The notes: generated by a model from the sequence alone, not told the origin. A DNA stretch of 44,811 nucleotides from Candidatus Aminicenantota bacterium (GCA_014859315.1 JACUUK010000004.1:1-44811); one strand, 5' to 3'. Numbered from the stretch's first letter, positions 28,166 through 40,078 are shown. Numbers and translations: made by a program.

Positions 28166-28194
28166 ATAATAGCAAAATTGTTTTGCTATGTCAA
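28166..28194 (-). promoter_or_regulatory. Promoter of the str cluster with palindromic spacer
   Basis: On the minus strand the -35 TTGACA (28189-28194) and -10 TATTAT (28166-28171) are 17 bases apart, in the 119-base gap between rpoC and rpsL. The spacer is a palindrome, 28169-28189, with nine-base perfect arms (ATAGCAAAA / TTTTGCTAT) and a three-base centre, which overlaps both hexamers. No terminator is visible between the rpoC stop and this promoter. Confidence 0.75.
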
Positions 28195-28208
28195 GGATTT
28201 TGAGTCAG

Positions 28209-31200
28209 TTAGAGCTTATTCTCACGATTAATTTGAAGATCGGTTTTCTCTTCAGCTCCTCCCTCTTTATCCTCTTTTAATTCAACATTATGGTAATATC
28301 TGTAGCCCGTTCCTGCAGGGATAAGACGTCCCATAATGATGTTTTCTTTAAGCCTTCTAAGGTGGTCGACTTTTCCATACAAACTTGCTTCTGTCAAGAC
28401 CCTTGTCGTCTCCTGGAATGATGCTGCAGCAATAAAGCTTTCTGTACTCAATGCGGTCTTTGTGATCCCCAGAAGAATCGGCCTTGCCTTGGCAGGTTTT
28501 CCACCCTCTCTGATTATTTCCCCATTTTTTTCCTGGAAAATGAATTTATCTACCTGCTCATCTATAAGGAAATCCGTGTCGCCTACTTCTTCTACTCTTA
28601 CCCACCGCAACAGTTGACGAACGATTATTTCAATATGCTTATCATTTATGGAAACCCCTTGAAGTCTGTAAACTTCTTGAATTTCTCGCAACAGGTATTC
28701 GGCTAATTCTTTTTCCCCTTGAACCCGAAGAATATCATGTGGATTAACTGGCCCATCCATTAAAGGCATCCCTGCTTTGACCCGTTCTACTTCTCCAACA
28801 CTTAAGTGAGCTCCTTTAGGAATATAATATTCTTTTTCTCCGCCACGTTCATTATAAATAGTCAATTTCCTGTGGCCACGCACCAATCCTCCATACTTTA
28901 CAACACCGTCTATTTCTGAAATAACTGCCGGGTTTTTGGGACGTCTTGCTTCAAAAAGTTCCTCGGCTCTGGGTAAACCACCAGTTATGTCTTTAGTTCT
29001 GGCAGCTTCTCTTGGTATTTTTGCAAGAATATCCCCAGCATAAACCTTGTCTTCATTTTTTACTTCAAGATTCGCTCCAGAAGGAAGGAAATATTTTCTC
29101 AGTACTACAGGCTTTCCATTCTCATCTTTTTTGGACTTATCCAATATTTCAACACGGGGCTGCATCTTTTCATCTTTAGGATCAATGATAACATTGGTAA
29201 TAAGACCAGTGAATTCATCCTGAATCTCTTCCATTGTAAGGCCAATAACAACATCATGAAACCGTACAATTCCTTCCACTTCAGTTAAAATGAAAGTGCT
29301 GAAAGGATCCCATTCAGCAAATTTTTGCCGGGCTTTTATTTCCTCACCCTCCCTGGCAAAGATTTGGGCTCCATAGGGAACCTGGTAATGTTCTACTTCC
29401 CTTCCCCTATGGTCAAGAATTGAAATATTTGCATTGCGATTTGCAACAACCAATATCTTTTCTTTGTTGACAACGGATTTCAAGTTGTTAAACCTGATAA
29501 TGCCATCATTCTTCGCCTCAAGTTTGGACCTCTCTGCACCCCTCATTGCAATTCCACCAATATGGAAAGTTCTCATCGTTAACTGTGTTCCAGGTTCACC
29601 AATCGACTGTGCTGCAATTATTCCAACAGCTTCTCCCAATTCAACAAGCTTTCCAATGGCCATATCACAACCATAGCATAGCTGGCATACTCCTTTTTTG
29701 GACTCGCAGGTCAATACAGAACGGATTTTTATTTTTTCAATCCCCAAATTTTCTATTTCTTGGGCAATGCCTTCTGTTATCTCTTGGTTAACATCCACAA
29801 TAACTTCATTTGTATCTGGGTGCAATATTCTTTCTAAAGATATTCGCCCAACAATACGGTCTACAAATGGCTCAATAAGCTCTCCATTCTCAACAATAGC
29901 TGAAACATTGACACCTTTAAGTGTTCCGCAATCATGTTCATCAACAATCATCTCTTGTGCTGCATCCACCAATTTACGTGTTAAATACCCTGAATTGGCT
30001 GTTTTTAAAGCTGTATCCGCTAAACCCTTCCGGGCACCGTGAGTCGAAATAAAATATTGCAGAACATTGAGCCCCTCCCGTAAATTCGAAATAATTGGTG
30101 TCTCTATAATTTCCCCAGAAGGTTTACTCATTAACCCACGCATCCCAGCCAACTGGCGAATTTGCTGTTTGTTTCCTCTTGATCCAGAGTCAGCCATAAT
30201 AAACAAAGGATTCAACCTTTCCCCTTCAAAGCTGTCCCTTCTCATGGTCTCTATCATCGCACTTGAAACTTTATCCGTCACTGTTCCCCATATTTCAACA
30301 ACTCTATTGAACCGCTCACCTGCAGATATTGTCCCTTCTCGATATAGCTTCTCAATATGCTGAACTTCTTTTTCTGCCTTTTTCACTAATTCCGCCTTTT
30401 CTTCTGGGATGATAAAGTCGTTGATGCCCAAAGAAAAACCAGCTGATGTGGCATAAGTAAATCCTAATTCTTTCATCAAGTCCAGCATTTGAATCGTTGC
30501 ATCTAACCCAAGCTTTAAATATATATAATATACAAGGTTTTCTAACCCTTTCTTCTTCATGATTCCATTTACAAACGGAATGCCTTCTGGAACATTGGAA
30601 TTGAATATTATTCGCCCTGGAGTTGTGTCAATAAGTTCATTCTTTAATTCCTTGATAGGACATGCTAAAACATTTTGATCGTCATAAAAAGTGGAAAGGT
30701 TCATAAGTCGGCCAGTATATCTTAGCTTTATCTTAGCATGCAAAGAAACTTCCTTGCTCTCTAAGGCCAGTAAAGCTTCTTCAGATGAAGCGAATATACG
30801 CCCTTCTCCTTTTTGCTTGTCCCTATCCAAAGTTAAATAATAGCAACCCAACACCATATCCTGACTAGGAATAGCAAGAGGCCTTCCGTTAGCAGGTGAT
30901 AATATGTTTTGGCTCGAAAGCATTAAAGATTGCGCTTCCACTTGTGCTTCTATAGAGATAGGGATATGAACAGCCATTTGGTCCCCGTCAAAATCTGCAT
31001 TAAATGCCGCACAGACTAAAGGATGGATTTGAATCGCTTTCCCTTCCACTAAAACTGGGTCAAAAGCTTGTATTCCCAATCGATGAAGAGTAGGAGCCCG
31101 GTTCAGCATAATAGGATGTTCTCTCACAACTTCTTCTAAATAATCCCAAACCTCTGGCTTTTCTTGTTCGTGCCATTCTCTTGCAACCTTTACACTTGGC

Positions 31201-32366
31201 ACAAGTCCTTCTTTTTCTAATTTATGAAAAACAAAGGGTTTAAACAACTCTAAAGCCATCTTTTTGGGAAGTCCACATTGATTCAATTTCAACTCTGGAC
31301 CCACAACAATGACTGATCTCCCCGAATAATCAACACGTTTTCCAAGAAGGTTCTGGCGAAAACGCCCTTGTTTTCCTCTAAGCGCTTCACTTAATGATTT
31401 CAAAGGACGCCGGTTTGCCCCAAGATGAACCCGCCCTCTTTTTCCATTATCAAAAAGGGCATCTACAGCTTCTTGGAGCATCCGTTTTTCATTACGGATA
31501 ATAAGTTCAGGAGCTTTGAGTTCGATTAATTTTCTTAACCTGTTATTGCGATTGATTACTCTTCGGTAAAGGTCATTCAAATCAGATGTAGCGAACCTCC
31601 CTCCGTCCAACCGGACCAAGGGTCTCAGGTCAGGAGGAATAACAGGTATGACATCCAGAACCATCCACTCAGGCCGGTTGCCAGATTTTTTGAGTGCATT
31701 GAAGACTCTTAATCTTTTTGCATGACGAAGCCTTCTCTGCTGAGAAGTTTCTTTCTTCATTAACTTACGCAAACGTTCAGCTTCCTTGTTGATATCAATG
31801 GCCTCCAGAAGCTTTTTTATGGCCTCTGCCCCAATAGAGGCTTCAAAACTGTCTCTGTATTTCTCTTGAACATCTTTATACTCTTCTTCAGTAAGAATTT
31901 GTTTTTCTCGAAGAGGTGTTTCTCCAGGGTCAATAACGATATAAGATTCAAAATACAAGATTTTTTCCAAATCTTTAATAGACATATCCAGAATAAGGCC
32001 TATGCGGCTAGGAGTTCCTTTGAAAAACCAGATATGAGCTACTGGAGAAGCTAGTTGGATATGTCCCATACGTTCACGTCGAACTTTTGCTCGGGTTACT
32101 TCAACTCCACATCTTTCACAAATAATCCCTCTGTATTTCATCCTTTTGTATTTTCCACAGAGGCATTCATAGTCATTAATAGGGCCGAATATTTTAGCAC
32201 AGAAAAGGCCATCCTTTTCCGGTTTAAAAGTTCTATAATTAATTGTCTCTGGTTTAGTGACCTCACCCCATGACCAGCTCTTTATTTTTTCCGGAGAGGC
32301 GATACTAATCCGAACCTGATCAAAATCAATTTTTGGTTTTCCTCCCATAGAATGCCTTGTATTCAT
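28209..32366 (-). CDS. rpoC: RNA polymerase beta' subunit
   Basis: A 1385-residue beta' subunit. Cys68, Cys70, Cys83 and Cys86 form the N-terminal zinc-binding domain, NADFDGDQ at 456-463 holds the catalytic magnesium, and the second zinc site is in the [14 protein letters not shown] region. A large insertion with barrel-sandwich-like repeats after about residue 940 resembles the trigger-loop insertion of proteobacteria. The start is ATG 32366, overlapping the rpoB stop as TAATG, with AAAGGAGAGGA before it; further upstream in-frame starts lie inside rpoB. It is the last gene before the str promoter. Confidence 0.97.
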   Translation of the reverse strand: MNTRHSMGGKPKIDFDQVRISIASPEKIKSWSWGEVTKPETINYRTFKPEKDGLFCAKIFGPINDYECLCGKYKRMKYRGIICERCGVEVTRAKVRRERMGHIQLASPVAHIWFFKGTPSRIGLILDMSIKDLEKILYFESYIVIDPGETPLREKQILTEEEYKDVQEKYRDSFEASIGAEAIKKLLEAIDINKEAERLRKLMKKETSQQRRLRHAKRLRVFNALKKSGNRPEWMVLDVIPVIPPDLRPLVRLDGGRFATSDLNDLYRRVINRNNRLRKLIELKAPELIIRNEKRMLQEAVDALFDNGKRGRVHLGANRRPLKSLSEALRGKQGRFRQNLLGKRVDYSGRSVIVVGPELKLNQCGLPKKMALELFKPFVFHKLEKEGLVPSVKVAREWHEQEKPEVWDYLEEVVREHPIMLNRAPTLHRLGIQAFDPVLVEGKAIQIHPLVCAAFNADFDGDQMAVHIPISIEAQVEAQSLMLSSQNILSPANGRPLAIPSQDMVLGCYYLTLDRDKQKGEGRIFASSEEALLALESKEVSLHAKIKLRYTGRLMNLSTFYDDQNVLACPIKELKNELIDTTPGRIIFNSNVPEGIPFVNGIMKKKGLENLVYYIYLKLGLDATIQMLDLMKELGFTYATSAGFSLGINDFIIPEEKAELVKKAEKEVQHIEKLYREGTISAGERFNRVVEIWGTVTDKVSSAMIETMRRDSFEGERLNPLFIMADSGSRGNKQQIRQLAGMRGLMSKPSGEIIETPIISNLREGLNVLQYFISTHGARKGLADTALKTANSGYLTRKLVDAAQEMIVDEHDCGTLKGVNVSAIVENGELIEPFVDRIVGRISLERILHPDTNEVIVDVNQEITEGIAQEIENLGIEKIKIRSVLTCESKKGVCQLCYGCDMAIGKLVELGEAVGIIAAQSIGEPGTQLTMRTFHIGGIAMRGAERSKLEAKNDGIIRFNNLKSVVNKEKILVVANRNANISILDHRGREVEHYQVPYGAQIFAREGEEIKARQKFAEWDPFSTFILTEVEGIVRFHDVVIGLTMEEIQDEFTGLITNVIIDPKDEKMQPRVEILDKSKKDENGKPVVLRKYFLPSGANLEVKNEDKVYAGDILAKIPREAARTKDITGGLPRAEELFEARRPKNPAVISEIDGVVKYGGLVRGHRKLTIYNERGGEKEYYIPKGAHLSVGEVERVKAGMPLMDGPVNPHDILRVQGEKELAEYLLREIQEVYRLQGVSINDKHIEIIVRQLLRWVRVEEVGDTDFLIDEQVDKFIFQEKNGEIIREGGKPAKARPILLGITKTALSTESFIAAASFQETTRVLTEASLYGKVDHLRRLKENIIMGRLIPAGTGYRYYHNVELKEDKEGGAEEKTDLQINRENKL

Positions 32367-35300
32367 TATTCCTCTCCTTTTATTAATTGAGGAACGTCTA
32401 TTCCCCAAGGCAAAATTTCCTCTTTTTCAGCTTTTTCCAGTTCTACGTTTAAGCACAGGCTTTGGAGTTCTCTGATTAAAACATTCACTGATTCGGGAAG
32501 GCCAGGAGTAAATTCTAAATCTCCTTTTACAATCGCCTCATAGATTTTTGCTCTGCCTTCTACATCATCTGACTTAGCAGTCAAAAGTTCTTGAAGCGCG
32601 TATGCTGCACCATACGCTTCCAAAGCCCAAACTTCCATTTCTCCAAAACGTTGGCCGCCAAATTGGGCTTTTCCTCCGAGTGGTTGTTGTGTAATGAGAG
32701 AATATGGGCCAGTCGATCGTGCATGAATCTTATCATCCACAAGATGATAAAGCTTCATGATGTAAATATAACCCACAGTGACCTCGTTGTCCAATAGCTC
32801 TCCAGTGATACCATCATAAAGAGGAGTTTTTCCTGTTTCAGGCAACCCTGCCTTTCTCAACAATTCCTTGATTTCTCCTTCAGAAATACCATCAAACACT
32901 GGAGTCCCTACCCAGATGCCAAGATGCTTTGCAGCCCATCCTAAATGTGTTTCCAGAATCTGACCAACATTCATTCTGGAAGGAACTCCAAGGGGGTTTA
33001 AAACGATTTCAACACTGGTTCCGTCCGGCAGTCTGGGCATGTTTTCTTCAGGTACAATTTTTGCTATGATGCCTTTGTTCCCATGTCTTCCAGAGACTTT
33101 ATCTCCCTCCGACAGCTTCCTCCTCATTGCAATATGCACCTTAATCACTTTAATAACTCCGGGAGACAATTCGTCCCCTCTCCTCAATGCATCCGTTTTT
33201 TCCTTAAAAACCGCTTTCAAGGCATCTATCTGTCTCTTTACTTTCTTTTCAATATCCTTAATTTCCATTTGAAGCTCTGGATTTTCACTGAGTTTTAATT
33301 TAGTACTATCTTTAAGCCTTATCTTATCCAGGATTTTTTCGTTTAACACTGTACCTTTTTTAAGGTCTACTCCAGAAATATTTTGATCTTTTACAATTGT
33401 CTCTCCCTTAAGGAGTGTTTTTATCTTTTGCCATTTCTCTGTCTCTAAGATGAAAATTTCATCATCTAAATTTCTTTTCATCTTTTCGATTTCATCTTTT
33501 TCAATCTCTTTTTCCCTTACTCCTTTTTCGCTACCACGCCGCGAAAAGATCCTGACATCTATAACTGTTCCTTCAATTCCCGGGGAACAATATAATGAAG
33601 CATCCTTTACATCAAGGGCTTTCTCTCCAAAAATAGCCTTGAGGAGTTTTTCTTCAGGAGATAACTGTGTTTCGCCCTTAGGGGCAACTTTTCCTACCAG
33701 GATATCTCCTGGCTTAACATTAGCACCGATACGCACGATTCCGTTCTTATCTAAGTTTCTAAGAAGATTCTCGGGAACGTTGGGAATATCTCTTGTGATT
33801 TCTTCTGGACCTAACTTTGTATCGCGCGCTTCGATGGATTCTTCGACAATATGAAGAGATGTAAACACATCTTCCTTAATCAATTTTTCACTTACGATCA
33901 CAGCATCTTCGAAATTGTACCCTCTCCAAGGCATGAATGCACACAGAACATTCCGGCCAAGAGCCAATTCTCCCAAATCTGTACAAGAGCTATCTGCAAG
34001 GATCTGCCCTTCTTCGACTCTATCTCCTTTTCTTACAATGGGCCTATGGGTAAAGCAAGTATTTTGGTTTGTTCGCAAAAACTTTGTAAGAAGGTAAAGG
34101 TCTGTGCCAATATTATCATACTTTTTATTACTTACATCTTCATCCACACGAACTATTATTCTCTCTGCATCTACAAATTCCACTACTCCAGGCCTTTTGC
34201 AAATAACCACATCTCTTGACCCTTTTGCAACAAGGGCTTCTATCCCTGTGCCTACCAAAGGAGCTTCAGGCCTGAGAAGAGGAACAGCTTGTCTCTGCAT
34301 ATTTGATCCCATTAAAGCACGGTTTGCATCATCATGTTCCAAGAAAGGAATCAACGATGTAGAAAGTGAAACAAGTTGTCTTGGAGAAACATCGATATAA
34401 TCGATCTGATCACGATGAATAAGTTTGAAATTTCCTCCCTGCCTTGCACTAATGATCTCATTGACAAAATCCCCTTTCTCATCAACTCTCGTATTTGCTT
34501 GGGCAATGTTGTATTGCTCTTCTTCCCAGGCGGTCAGATAAAAACAATACGGTTCCACAATCGGCAAATTATCGGATTCCTGTCCCTTTAATTTTTTTAC
34601 TTCATTCTCAAGTTTTCCCTTTTCAACAATATCTCCAGTTTTATAAGGGCTTTTTCCAGGATGAAGGATTTTCACGTAGTCAATGATTCGTCCATTTTTA
34701 ACTTTCCGATACGGAGTCTCTATAAACCCAAATTCATTTACCCGTGCGTAGCTGCTTAAGGAAGAAATCAACCCAATGTTCGGCCCTTCGGGTGTTTCAA
34801 TCGGGCAAATTCGTCCATAATGGGATGCTTGAATATCTCTAACTTCGAATCCAGCTCTCTCGCGGCTTAATCCTCCTGGGCCAAGAGCGCTAAGCCTTCG
34901 TTTATGGGTAACTTCAGCCAGACTGTTGATTTGGTCCATGAACTGAGAAAGCTGCGAACTGCCAAAAAATTCTTTTATAGCAGCAATTACAGGCTTTGAG
35001 TTTATCAAATCTTGTGGCATGGCTGATGCAAGGTCAGTTGAAACAGTCATCTTTTCTTTAACCGTCCGTTCCATCCGCGATAACCCAATCCGGAATGCAT
35101 TTTCTACAAGCTCTCCAACAGACCGAACGCGGCGATTTCCTAAATGATCAATATTATCAATAGCGCCTTCTCCAACCCTCAAATGTAGCAAATACTTGAT
35201 GATCTCGACATAATCCTTGGGAGCCAGTGTCTTCTCATCCAATGGGTTATCAAGTCCCAGCTTAATGTTCATCTTCAGGCGGCCAATCCGAGAAAAATTA

Positions 35301-36652
35301 TATTTCTGAGGATTAAAAAACAAATTGCGGAAGAGATTATGTACACTCTCCATCGTATGAGGTTCACCAGGTCTTAATTTCTTATATATCTCTGCTAACG
35401 CCTCGTTTGTATCTTTTGTATGGTCCTTTTTTAAAGTGTTCGATACGATATCTCCGATTTTATCTTCCTGCGGAAAAAATATATCAAAAGGCTCACTGCG
35501 TTGAGCCAACTGCTCAAGTTGTACATCGCCCAATTCTTCATTTGCTTTCACTATTCCTTTTATAGATAAAAGCGAATAAGCCCCACTAAATTCCTTTCCT
35601 GCCAGAGCAATCTTTTCCACACTGCTTTTTTTTAGTTTTTGGAAAAGCTCCTTGGTTATTTTCTTCTTGGGCTGAATGATAACTTCTTTTGATTCTGGAT
35701 CAATGATACTTTCCTCCACAGATTTCCCAATTAGATTTTCTTTCACTTCCCACAAAAGCTTTCCATTTTCAGGGAATATTCTATAGGTCTCATAAAACAG
35801 CCTGATGATTTCTTCATCAGACCCGAATCCTAAAGCCCTTAAAAAGACGCTGGCAATAAATTTCTTTTTTCTGTCTAAGCGGACATACAAAATGTTCTTA
35901 CTATCATATTCGAATTCAACCCAAGCTCCTCTGTAAGGGATGATCTTTCCGATATAATAGCCTTTGGCTTCCCCAGGTCTAAAGAACACACCTGGAGACC
36001 TTTGCAACTGGCTTACAATAACTCTTTCAATCCCATTGAAAATAAATGTTCCCTTATCAGTCATTAAGGGGATATCACCAAAATATACCTCCTGTTCTTT
36101 TATGTGTTTCAACCTTTTGGCCTTCGTTTCCGCATCCTTTTCCCATGAAATCAACCTGATCTTAATTCTTAGAGGCACAGAATATGTATAACCCTTCTGT
36201 AGACACTCATTAGGACTATACTTCATCTTTAATTCTACCTTGTCACCGCAGTGTTCACAGAAATTGACTTCTATTGTTTCTTTTTCTCCACAATAAGGAC
36301 AAATCTTCTTTTCTGCAAGCTTGATGCCTGGAAGAAGCAAAACGTCACAAATCTTGCACCTGTAGCGGGAATTTTCGACTCCTCTGAGACGGCCGCATTT
36401 ACACTCCCAATTCCCTATCGAATAACTGATGAAATCTAGCTGTGTAGTCTCTTTAAAATCGGAAATAGGAAAAATATCCTTAAAAGCCTCCTGCAAACCC
36501 CAATCTTTTCTTTCTTCTGGCAACAATTCCATCTGGAGAAAGTCAGCGTATGATTCCTTCTGAATAGCAAGCATATCAGGCATAGGAAAAACGCTTTTAA
36601 TTTTAGAAAAATTGATTCTTTTTCGGTAAATATTTGTTAGTTCATTTAACAT
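32366..36652 (-). CDS. rpoB: RNA polymerase beta subunit with extra N-terminal zinc-ribbon-like insert
   Basis: A 1428-residue beta subunit, which with beta' forms the catalytic core. Overall plan and the large beta insertions follow the E. coli type. Between YSIG (77-80) and the normally adjacent EC segment (149-150), about 60 extra residues hold cysteines at 84, 86, 99, 102, 118, 121, 132 and 135, two zinc-ribbon-like units. The rifampicin region is [24 protein letters not shown] (starting at 563), where the usual NPL reads NSL. The gene has a 64-base gap after rplL and a one-base overlap with rpoC. Confidence 0.97.
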   Translation of the reverse strand: MLNELTNIYRKRINFSKIKSVFPMPDMLAIQKESYADFLQMELLPEERKDWGLQEAFKDIFPISDFKETTQLDFISYSIGNWECKCGRLRGVENSRYRCKICDVLLLPGIKLAEKKICPYCGEKETIEVNFCEHCGDKVELKMKYSPNECLQKGYTYSVPLRIKIRLISWEKDAETKAKRLKHIKEQEVYFGDIPLMTDKGTFIFNGIERVIVSQLQRSPGVFFRPGEAKGYYIGKIIPYRGAWVEFEYDSKNILYVRLDRKKKFIASVFLRALGFGSDEEIIRLFYETYRIFPENGKLLWEVKENLIGKSVEESIIDPESKEVIIQPKKKITKELFQKLKKSSVEKIALAGKEFSGAYSLLSIKGIVKANEELGDVQLEQLAQRSEPFDIFFPQEDKIGDIVSNTLKKDHTKDTNEALAEIYKKLRPGEPHTMESVHNLFRNLFFNPQKYNFSRIGRLKMNIKLGLDNPLDEKTLAPKDYVEIIKYLLHLRVGEGAIDNIDHLGNRRVRSVGELVENAFRIGLSRMERTVKEKMTVSTDLASAMPQDLINSKPVIAAIKEFFGSSQLSQFMDQINSLAEVTHKRRLSALGPGGLSRERAGFEVRDIQASHYGRICPIETPEGPNIGLISSLSSYARVNEFGFIETPYRKVKNGRIIDYVKILHPGKSPYKTGDIVEKGKLENEVKKLKGQESDNLPIVEPYCFYLTAWEEEQYNIAQANTRVDEKGDFVNEIISARQGGNFKLIHRDQIDYIDVSPRQLVSLSTSLIPFLEHDDANRALMGSNMQRQAVPLLRPEAPLVGTGIEALVAKGSRDVVICKRPGVVEFVDAERIIVRVDEDVSNKKYDNIGTDLYLLTKFLRTNQNTCFTHRPIVRKGDRVEEGQILADSSCTDLGELALGRNVLCAFMPWRGYNFEDAVIVSEKLIKEDVFTSLHIVEESIEARDTKLGPEEITRDIPNVPENLLRNLDKNGIVRIGANVKPGDILVGKVAPKGETQLSPEEKLLKAIFGEKALDVKDASLYCSPGIEGTVIDVRIFSRRGSEKGVREKEIEKDEIEKMKRNLDDEIFILETEKWQKIKTLLKGETIVKDQNISGVDLKKGTVLNEKILDKIRLKDSTKLKLSENPELQMEIKDIEKKVKRQIDALKAVFKEKTDALRRGDELSPGVIKVIKVHIAMRRKLSEGDKVSGRHGNKGIIAKIVPEENMPRLPDGTSVEIVLNPLGVPSRMNVGQILETHLGWAAKHLGIWVGTPVFDGISEGEIKELLRKAGLPETGKTPLYDGITGELLDNEVTVGYIYIMKLYHLVDDKIHARSTGPYSLITQQPLGGKAQFGGQRFGEMEVWALEAYGAAYALQELLTAKSDDVEGRAKIYEAIVKGDLEFTPGLPESVNVLIRELQSLCLNVELEKAEKEEILPWGIDVPQLIKGEE

Positions 36653-36716
36653 TTTTTCTCTCTCAGAAGAGTTTTTAAATATATTCTAATGCTTGGAATT
36701 TATTTCACTGGTTTTC

Positions 36717-37160
36717 CTATTGAAGCTCGACAGTGGCACCTACCTCTTCGAATTTATTTTTGATCTCTTCAGCTTCTTCTTTGGAAATGCCTTCTTTAAT
36801 CGGCTTTGGAGCATTATCCACTAAATCCTTGGCCTCTTTTAACCCAAGACTTGTCACTTCTCTAACGGTCTTGATAACGTTGATTTTTTTGTCTCCAACC
36901 TCTTTCAAAACGACAGTAAACTCGGTTTTTTCTTCCTCTGCCGGAGCTTCTCCTTGAGAAGCGACCGCTCCAGGAACAGCCATTGGGACAGCTGCTGCGC
37001 TAACTCCGTATCTTTCCTCGAATTCTTTGATATAATCAGCCAGTTCTAATACTGTCAGATTATCCAAGTGTTCAAAGAATTGCTCTTTTGTTAATTTTGT
37101 TGTTTTCATCTTTTTCTCCTTTGGGGTGCTTTTAGCCTCTTTTGACTGTACATCGGACAT
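36717..37160 (-). CDS. rplL: 50S ribosomal protein L7/L12
   Basis: Up to 147 residues, the stalk protein that recruits translation factors. The N-terminal dimerisation part is [22 protein letters not shown], then an Ala/Pro/Glu-rich hinge, and the C-terminal domain [24 protein letters not shown]. Two starts have ribosome binding sites: ATG 37160 with GGAGG, and ATG 37109 with AAAGGAG six bases before it, giving the family's usual length of about 130 residues. The upstream extension is Lys-rich. It follows rplJ closely. Confidence 0.95.
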   Translation of the reverse strand: MSDVQSKEAKSTPKEKKMKTTKLTKEQFFEHLDNLTVLELADYIKEFEERYGVSAAAVPMAVPGAVASQGEAPAEEEKTEFTVVLKEVGDKKINVIKTVREVTSLGLKEAKDLVDNAPKPIKEGISKEEAEEIKNKFEEVGATVELQ

Positions 37161-37175
37161 TTTTAACCTCCAACC

Positions 37176-37694
37176 CTATTTTTTTGATTTTAATTGACTC
37201 AACAACCTGCCCAAACTATTAATAGGGGCCTGCCAAGTCTGAGATAATTTTATCAATGGTAATGCCATTAAATGACAAAATTTTGCTATTAAATCTTCCC
37301 GTGATGTCAATGACGCAAGTTCACTAAAGCTTTCAGGGGAAAGAAATTGGCCTTCTACAAGACCTCCCTTGACTTTTAATACTTTGAATTCATCTGAAAA
37401 GTCCTTTAGAATTCGCGCTAAATTTATAGGATTTTCTTTTGCAAAAGCTATCCCTGTCGGCCCCTGGAAAACATTTTTCAAGTCATCAGGAAAGTCCTCT
37501 TTTAAGGCTCTCAGGGCAAGGCGATTTTTCACTACTTTAAATGAATATGCTTGTTCCCGTAAACGTCTCCTCAATTCTACAGCTTGTTCAACAGGCATTT
37601 TCATAAAATCCAACAAATAAAAAGTATTATATTTATCAAATGCTTGATTTAACTCTTCAATTCGGCTTGTTTTTTTCTCCCGATTCACGTTCAC
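37176..37694 (-). CDS. rplJ: 50S ribosomal protein L10
   Basis: A 172-residue L10, the base of the stalk that anchors L7/L12 dimers. NTFYLLDFMKMPVEQAVELRRRLRE and VVKNRLALRAL are typical, followed by a C-terminal helix for L12 binding. Only 11 bases separate it from rplA, so the L10 leader structure found in many bacteria is absent here. Confidence 0.95.
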   Translation of the reverse strand: MNVNREKKTSRIEELNQAFDKYNTFYLLDFMKMPVEQAVELRRRLREQAYSFKVVKNRLALRALKEDFPDDLKNVFQGPTGIAFAKENPINLARILKDFSDEFKVLKVKGGLVEGQFLSPESFSELASLTSREDLIAKFCHLMALPLIKLSQTWQAPINSLGRLLSQLKSKK

Positions 37695-37705
37695 TTTTCC
37701 CTCTC

Positions 37706-38401
37706 CTATTTTTCTAATATACCTTCAGAAAGCTTTATGGATGGCCCCATAGTGGACGATATGTGAATACTACGGATATACTTCCCTTTTGCTGCAGGAG
37801 GCTTAGCTTGAACAATTGCCTGAATAAAAGCCCTAATATTTTCAATAAGTTTTTCCTCAAGAAAGGAAACTTTGCCAACAGAGGAATGAATGATTGCAGT
37901 CTTGTCTATCCTAAACTCGACTCTGCCTGATTTTATTTCTTCAACTGTTTTTTTCACATCAAAAGTAACAGTCCCGGACTTTGGACTGGGCATAAGGCCT
38001 CTTGGGCCAAGAATACGACCGAGTTTTCCCACTCCCCTCATCATATCAGGAGTAGTCACGAGTGCATCAAAATCTGTCCAACCTTTGGAAATTTTCTCTA
38101 TCATATCTTCGCTGCCAACAAAATCAGCACCAGCTTCCTCGGCTTCTGTTATTTTTTCCCCCGAAGCAATGACACAAACCTTCTTTGTCTTGCCAGTTCC
38201 ATAAGGAAGGACTATTGTTCCCCTTACCACCTGGTCAGAATGTTTTGGATCAACACCTAAACAAATAGACACGTCTACAGACTCATCAAATTTTGCGAAT
38301 TGGATTTTTTTAATAAGGCTTACAGCCTCTTCCAAGGAAAATTCTTCCTTTTCTTTCAATAATTCCTTTGATTTCATATATTTTTTCCCTCTTTTAGCCA
38401 C
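37706..38401 (-). CDS. rplA: 50S ribosomal protein L1
   Basis: A 231-residue L1 of the mobile stalk at the E site, and a translational repressor in some bacteria. [30 protein letters not shown] and [19 protein letters not shown] are diagnostic. It overlaps the rplK stop by eight bases. Confidence 0.97.
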   Translation of the reverse strand: MAKRGKKYMKSKELLKEKEEFSLEEAVSLIKKIQFAKFDESVDVSICLGVDPKHSDQVVRGTIVLPYGTGKTKKVCVIASGEKITEAEEAGADFVGSEDMIEKISKGWTDFDALVTTPDMMRGVGKLGRILGPRGLMPSPKSGTVTFDVKKTVEEIKSGRVEFRIDKTAIIHSSVGKVSFLEEKLIENIRAFIQAIVQAKPPAAKGKYIRSIHISSTMGPSIKLSEGILEK

Positions 38402-38825
38402 TGATAATCTCCAATCCCATGTTTTTTGCAGTTCCTTTAATTATTTCTTTTGCTGCTTCTAAATCATACGCGTTTAAGTCGGGCATTTTTATCTTGGCAA
38501 TCTCTTCGACTTGTTTTTCTGTGACTTTTCCAACTTTTTCCATGTTGGGAACCCCCGAACCCTTTGCAATCCCTGCTGCCTTTTTTAAAAGATAAGATGC
38601 TGGTGGGGATTTGATGATAAATGTAAAACTCTTATCTTTGAATACAGTAATCACAACAGGAAGAATCATCCCTGCTTCCATTTTGCTTGTTTTTTCATTA
38701 AATTGACGGACAAAATCCATGATGTTGACATTGTGTTGTCCAAGCGCTGGGCCAACTGGCGGGGCAGGGCTAGCCTGGCCAGCTTCAATTTGCAGTTTGA
38801 TTTTAGCAACAACTTCTTTGGCCAT
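38394..38825 (-). CDS. rplK: 50S ribosomal protein L11
   Basis: A 143-residue L11 of the GTPase-associated centre, needed for RelA-type stringent signalling. [30 protein letters not shown] and the C-terminal [25 protein letters not shown] are present in conserved form. It lies eight bases after nusG. Confidence 0.97.
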   Translation of the reverse strand: MAKEVVAKIKLQIEAGQASPAPPVGPALGQHNVNIMDFVRQFNEKTSKMEAGMILPVVITVFKDKSFTFIIKSPPASYLLKKAAGIAKGSGVPNMEKVGKVTEKQVEEIAKIKMPDLNAYDLEAAKEIIKGTAKNMGLEIISG

Positions 38826-38833
38826 TTTCCCTC

Positions 38834-39364
38834 CTAAATTTTCTCCACTTGTAAGAATTCTAACTCTACAGGAGTCGAACGTCCAAAAATGGTAACCAAG
38901 ACCTTCAGGGTGTTTCTTTCATTGTTTACTTCTTCTACAATCCCATTAAAATTAAGGAAAGGACCATCAATAATTCGCACAGCTTCTCCCTTTGCAAAAG
39001 AATGCTTTGGCTTTGGCTTTTCAGAAGTACTCTCCATATGTTCTACAATCTGCTTCACTTCTTCTTTATTTAATGACGAAGGCTTTTTCCCTGACCCTAC
39101 AAATCCCGTGACTTTCGGAGTTTCGCGAATAATATGCCAATTTTCATCTGTCATTTCCATCTCTACCAAAATATATCCTGGATAAGACCTCTTTGTTGAA
39201 ACGACTTTTCTTCCTCCCTTAATTTCAACAACTCCTTCTGTTGGGATAATGATTTTACCTATCTGGTCTTCAATATTCAGTTCGGAAGCCCTCTGTTGGA
39301 TAGACTCCGCCACAAACTTTTCAAACCCTGAATAGGTATGAACAACGTACCAATTTTTTGACAT
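38834..39364 (-). CDS. nusG: Transcription antitermination protein NusG
   Basis: A 176-residue elongation factor linking RNA polymerase to Rho or to ribosomal S10. The NGN domain starts [15 protein letters not shown] and includes the hydrophobic pocket in [10 protein letters not shown], and the C-terminal KOW domain is [22 protein letters not shown] (residues about 125-146). The order secE-nusG-rplK is standard. Confidence 0.96.
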   Translation of the reverse strand: MSKNWYVVHTYSGFEKFVAESIQQRASELNIEDQIGKIIIPTEGVVEIKGGRKVVSTKRSYPGYILVEMEMTDENWHIIRETPKVTGFVGSGKKPSSLNKEEVKQIVEHMESTSEKPKPKHSFAKGEAVRIIDGPFLNFNGIVEEVNNERNTLKVLVTIFGRSTPVELEFLQVEKI

Positions 39365-39377
39365 TTTCTAACTCTAT

Positions 39378-39590
39378 TTATCCAAAAAAAGATTTTATTT
39401 GAGAAATAACCCAAGAAAAAATTAAATCCATAAAAAAGAGATAAAAACCAAAAAAAATAGTTGCAATTATCACAACTATCGTTGTGCTATAAACCTCACT
39501 CCTTGAAGGCCATGTAACCTTCTTGATTTCGGCCTTAACTTCAGATAAAAAAGGAATAATCCGTTTATACCATTTCTTCTTTTGATTCAT
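39378..39590 (-). CDS. secE: Protein translocase subunit SecE
   Basis: A 70-residue SecE with one membrane helix (about 37-60), preceded by the amphipathic EVKAEIKKVTWPSRSEVYSTT that is the family hallmark. It would clamp the two halves of SecY, encoded at 13282-14664. It follows tRNA-Trp and precedes nusG. Confidence 0.94.
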   Translation of the reverse strand: MNQKKKWYKRIIPFLSEVKAEIKKVTWPSRSEVYSTTIVVIIATIFFGFYLFFMDLIFSWVISQIKSFFG

Positions 39591-39683
39591 TCTTTATCCT
39601 TTATTCTTAAATATGAACATTTCTTTAAATTCTCTTGGGAACTTCTATCTTTGTCTCTGGCTATATTACTTTATATTATATTC

Positions 39684-39760
39684 TGGCAGGTGAGGCAGGA
39701 CTCGAACCCGCAACCTTCGGTTTTGGAGACCGATGCTCTAACCAATTGAGCTACTCACCT
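39684..39760 (-). tRNA. trnW: tRNA-Trp (CCA anticodon)
   Basis: Complete cloverleaf with acceptor AGGTGAG pairing CTCACCT, anticodon loop TCTCCAAA reading CCA, and a T loop TTCGAGT. The 3' CCA is encoded (39684-39686), unlike the other tRNAs here. It lies between rpmG and secE, a common location. Confidence 0.95.
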
Positions 39761-39829
39761 TTTTTCTATTCTTCCTCCAATCTTTCCTTTCAAGGAACAA
39801 TTTTGCCGATTCGACACTCCTTTGTTTTT

Positions 39830-39979
39830 TTATTTCGTCTCTTTGTGGAGAGTGTGTTTCTGGCAAAACCGGCAATATTTTTTATTCTCAATTTTATCTG
39901 TCTGTTTCTTTTTATTACGAGTAGTCGTGTAATTTCTCCGTTTACATTCTTGACATTGCAAAGTTACTATTTCTCTCAT
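39830..39979 (-). CDS. rpmG: 50S ribosomal protein L33, zinc-binding form
   Basis: A 49-residue L33 in the gap between tuf and tRNA-Trp. [20 protein letters not shown] and [15 protein letters not shown] give the ligands Cys9, Cys12, Cys36 and Cys39, the C+ form. The length is that of the family. Confidence 0.94.
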   Translation of the reverse strand: MREIVTLQCQECKRRNYTTTRNKKKQTDKIENKKYCRFCQKHTLHKETK

Positions 39980-40078
39980 TCTATTGTTACTTAATTCCTT
40001 TGTCTAATTTTTTCCTTGGAACAAATATGAATTAAAATATAAACTAAAAATTTGTTTTATTTTATTCTTTTCTGCCAT

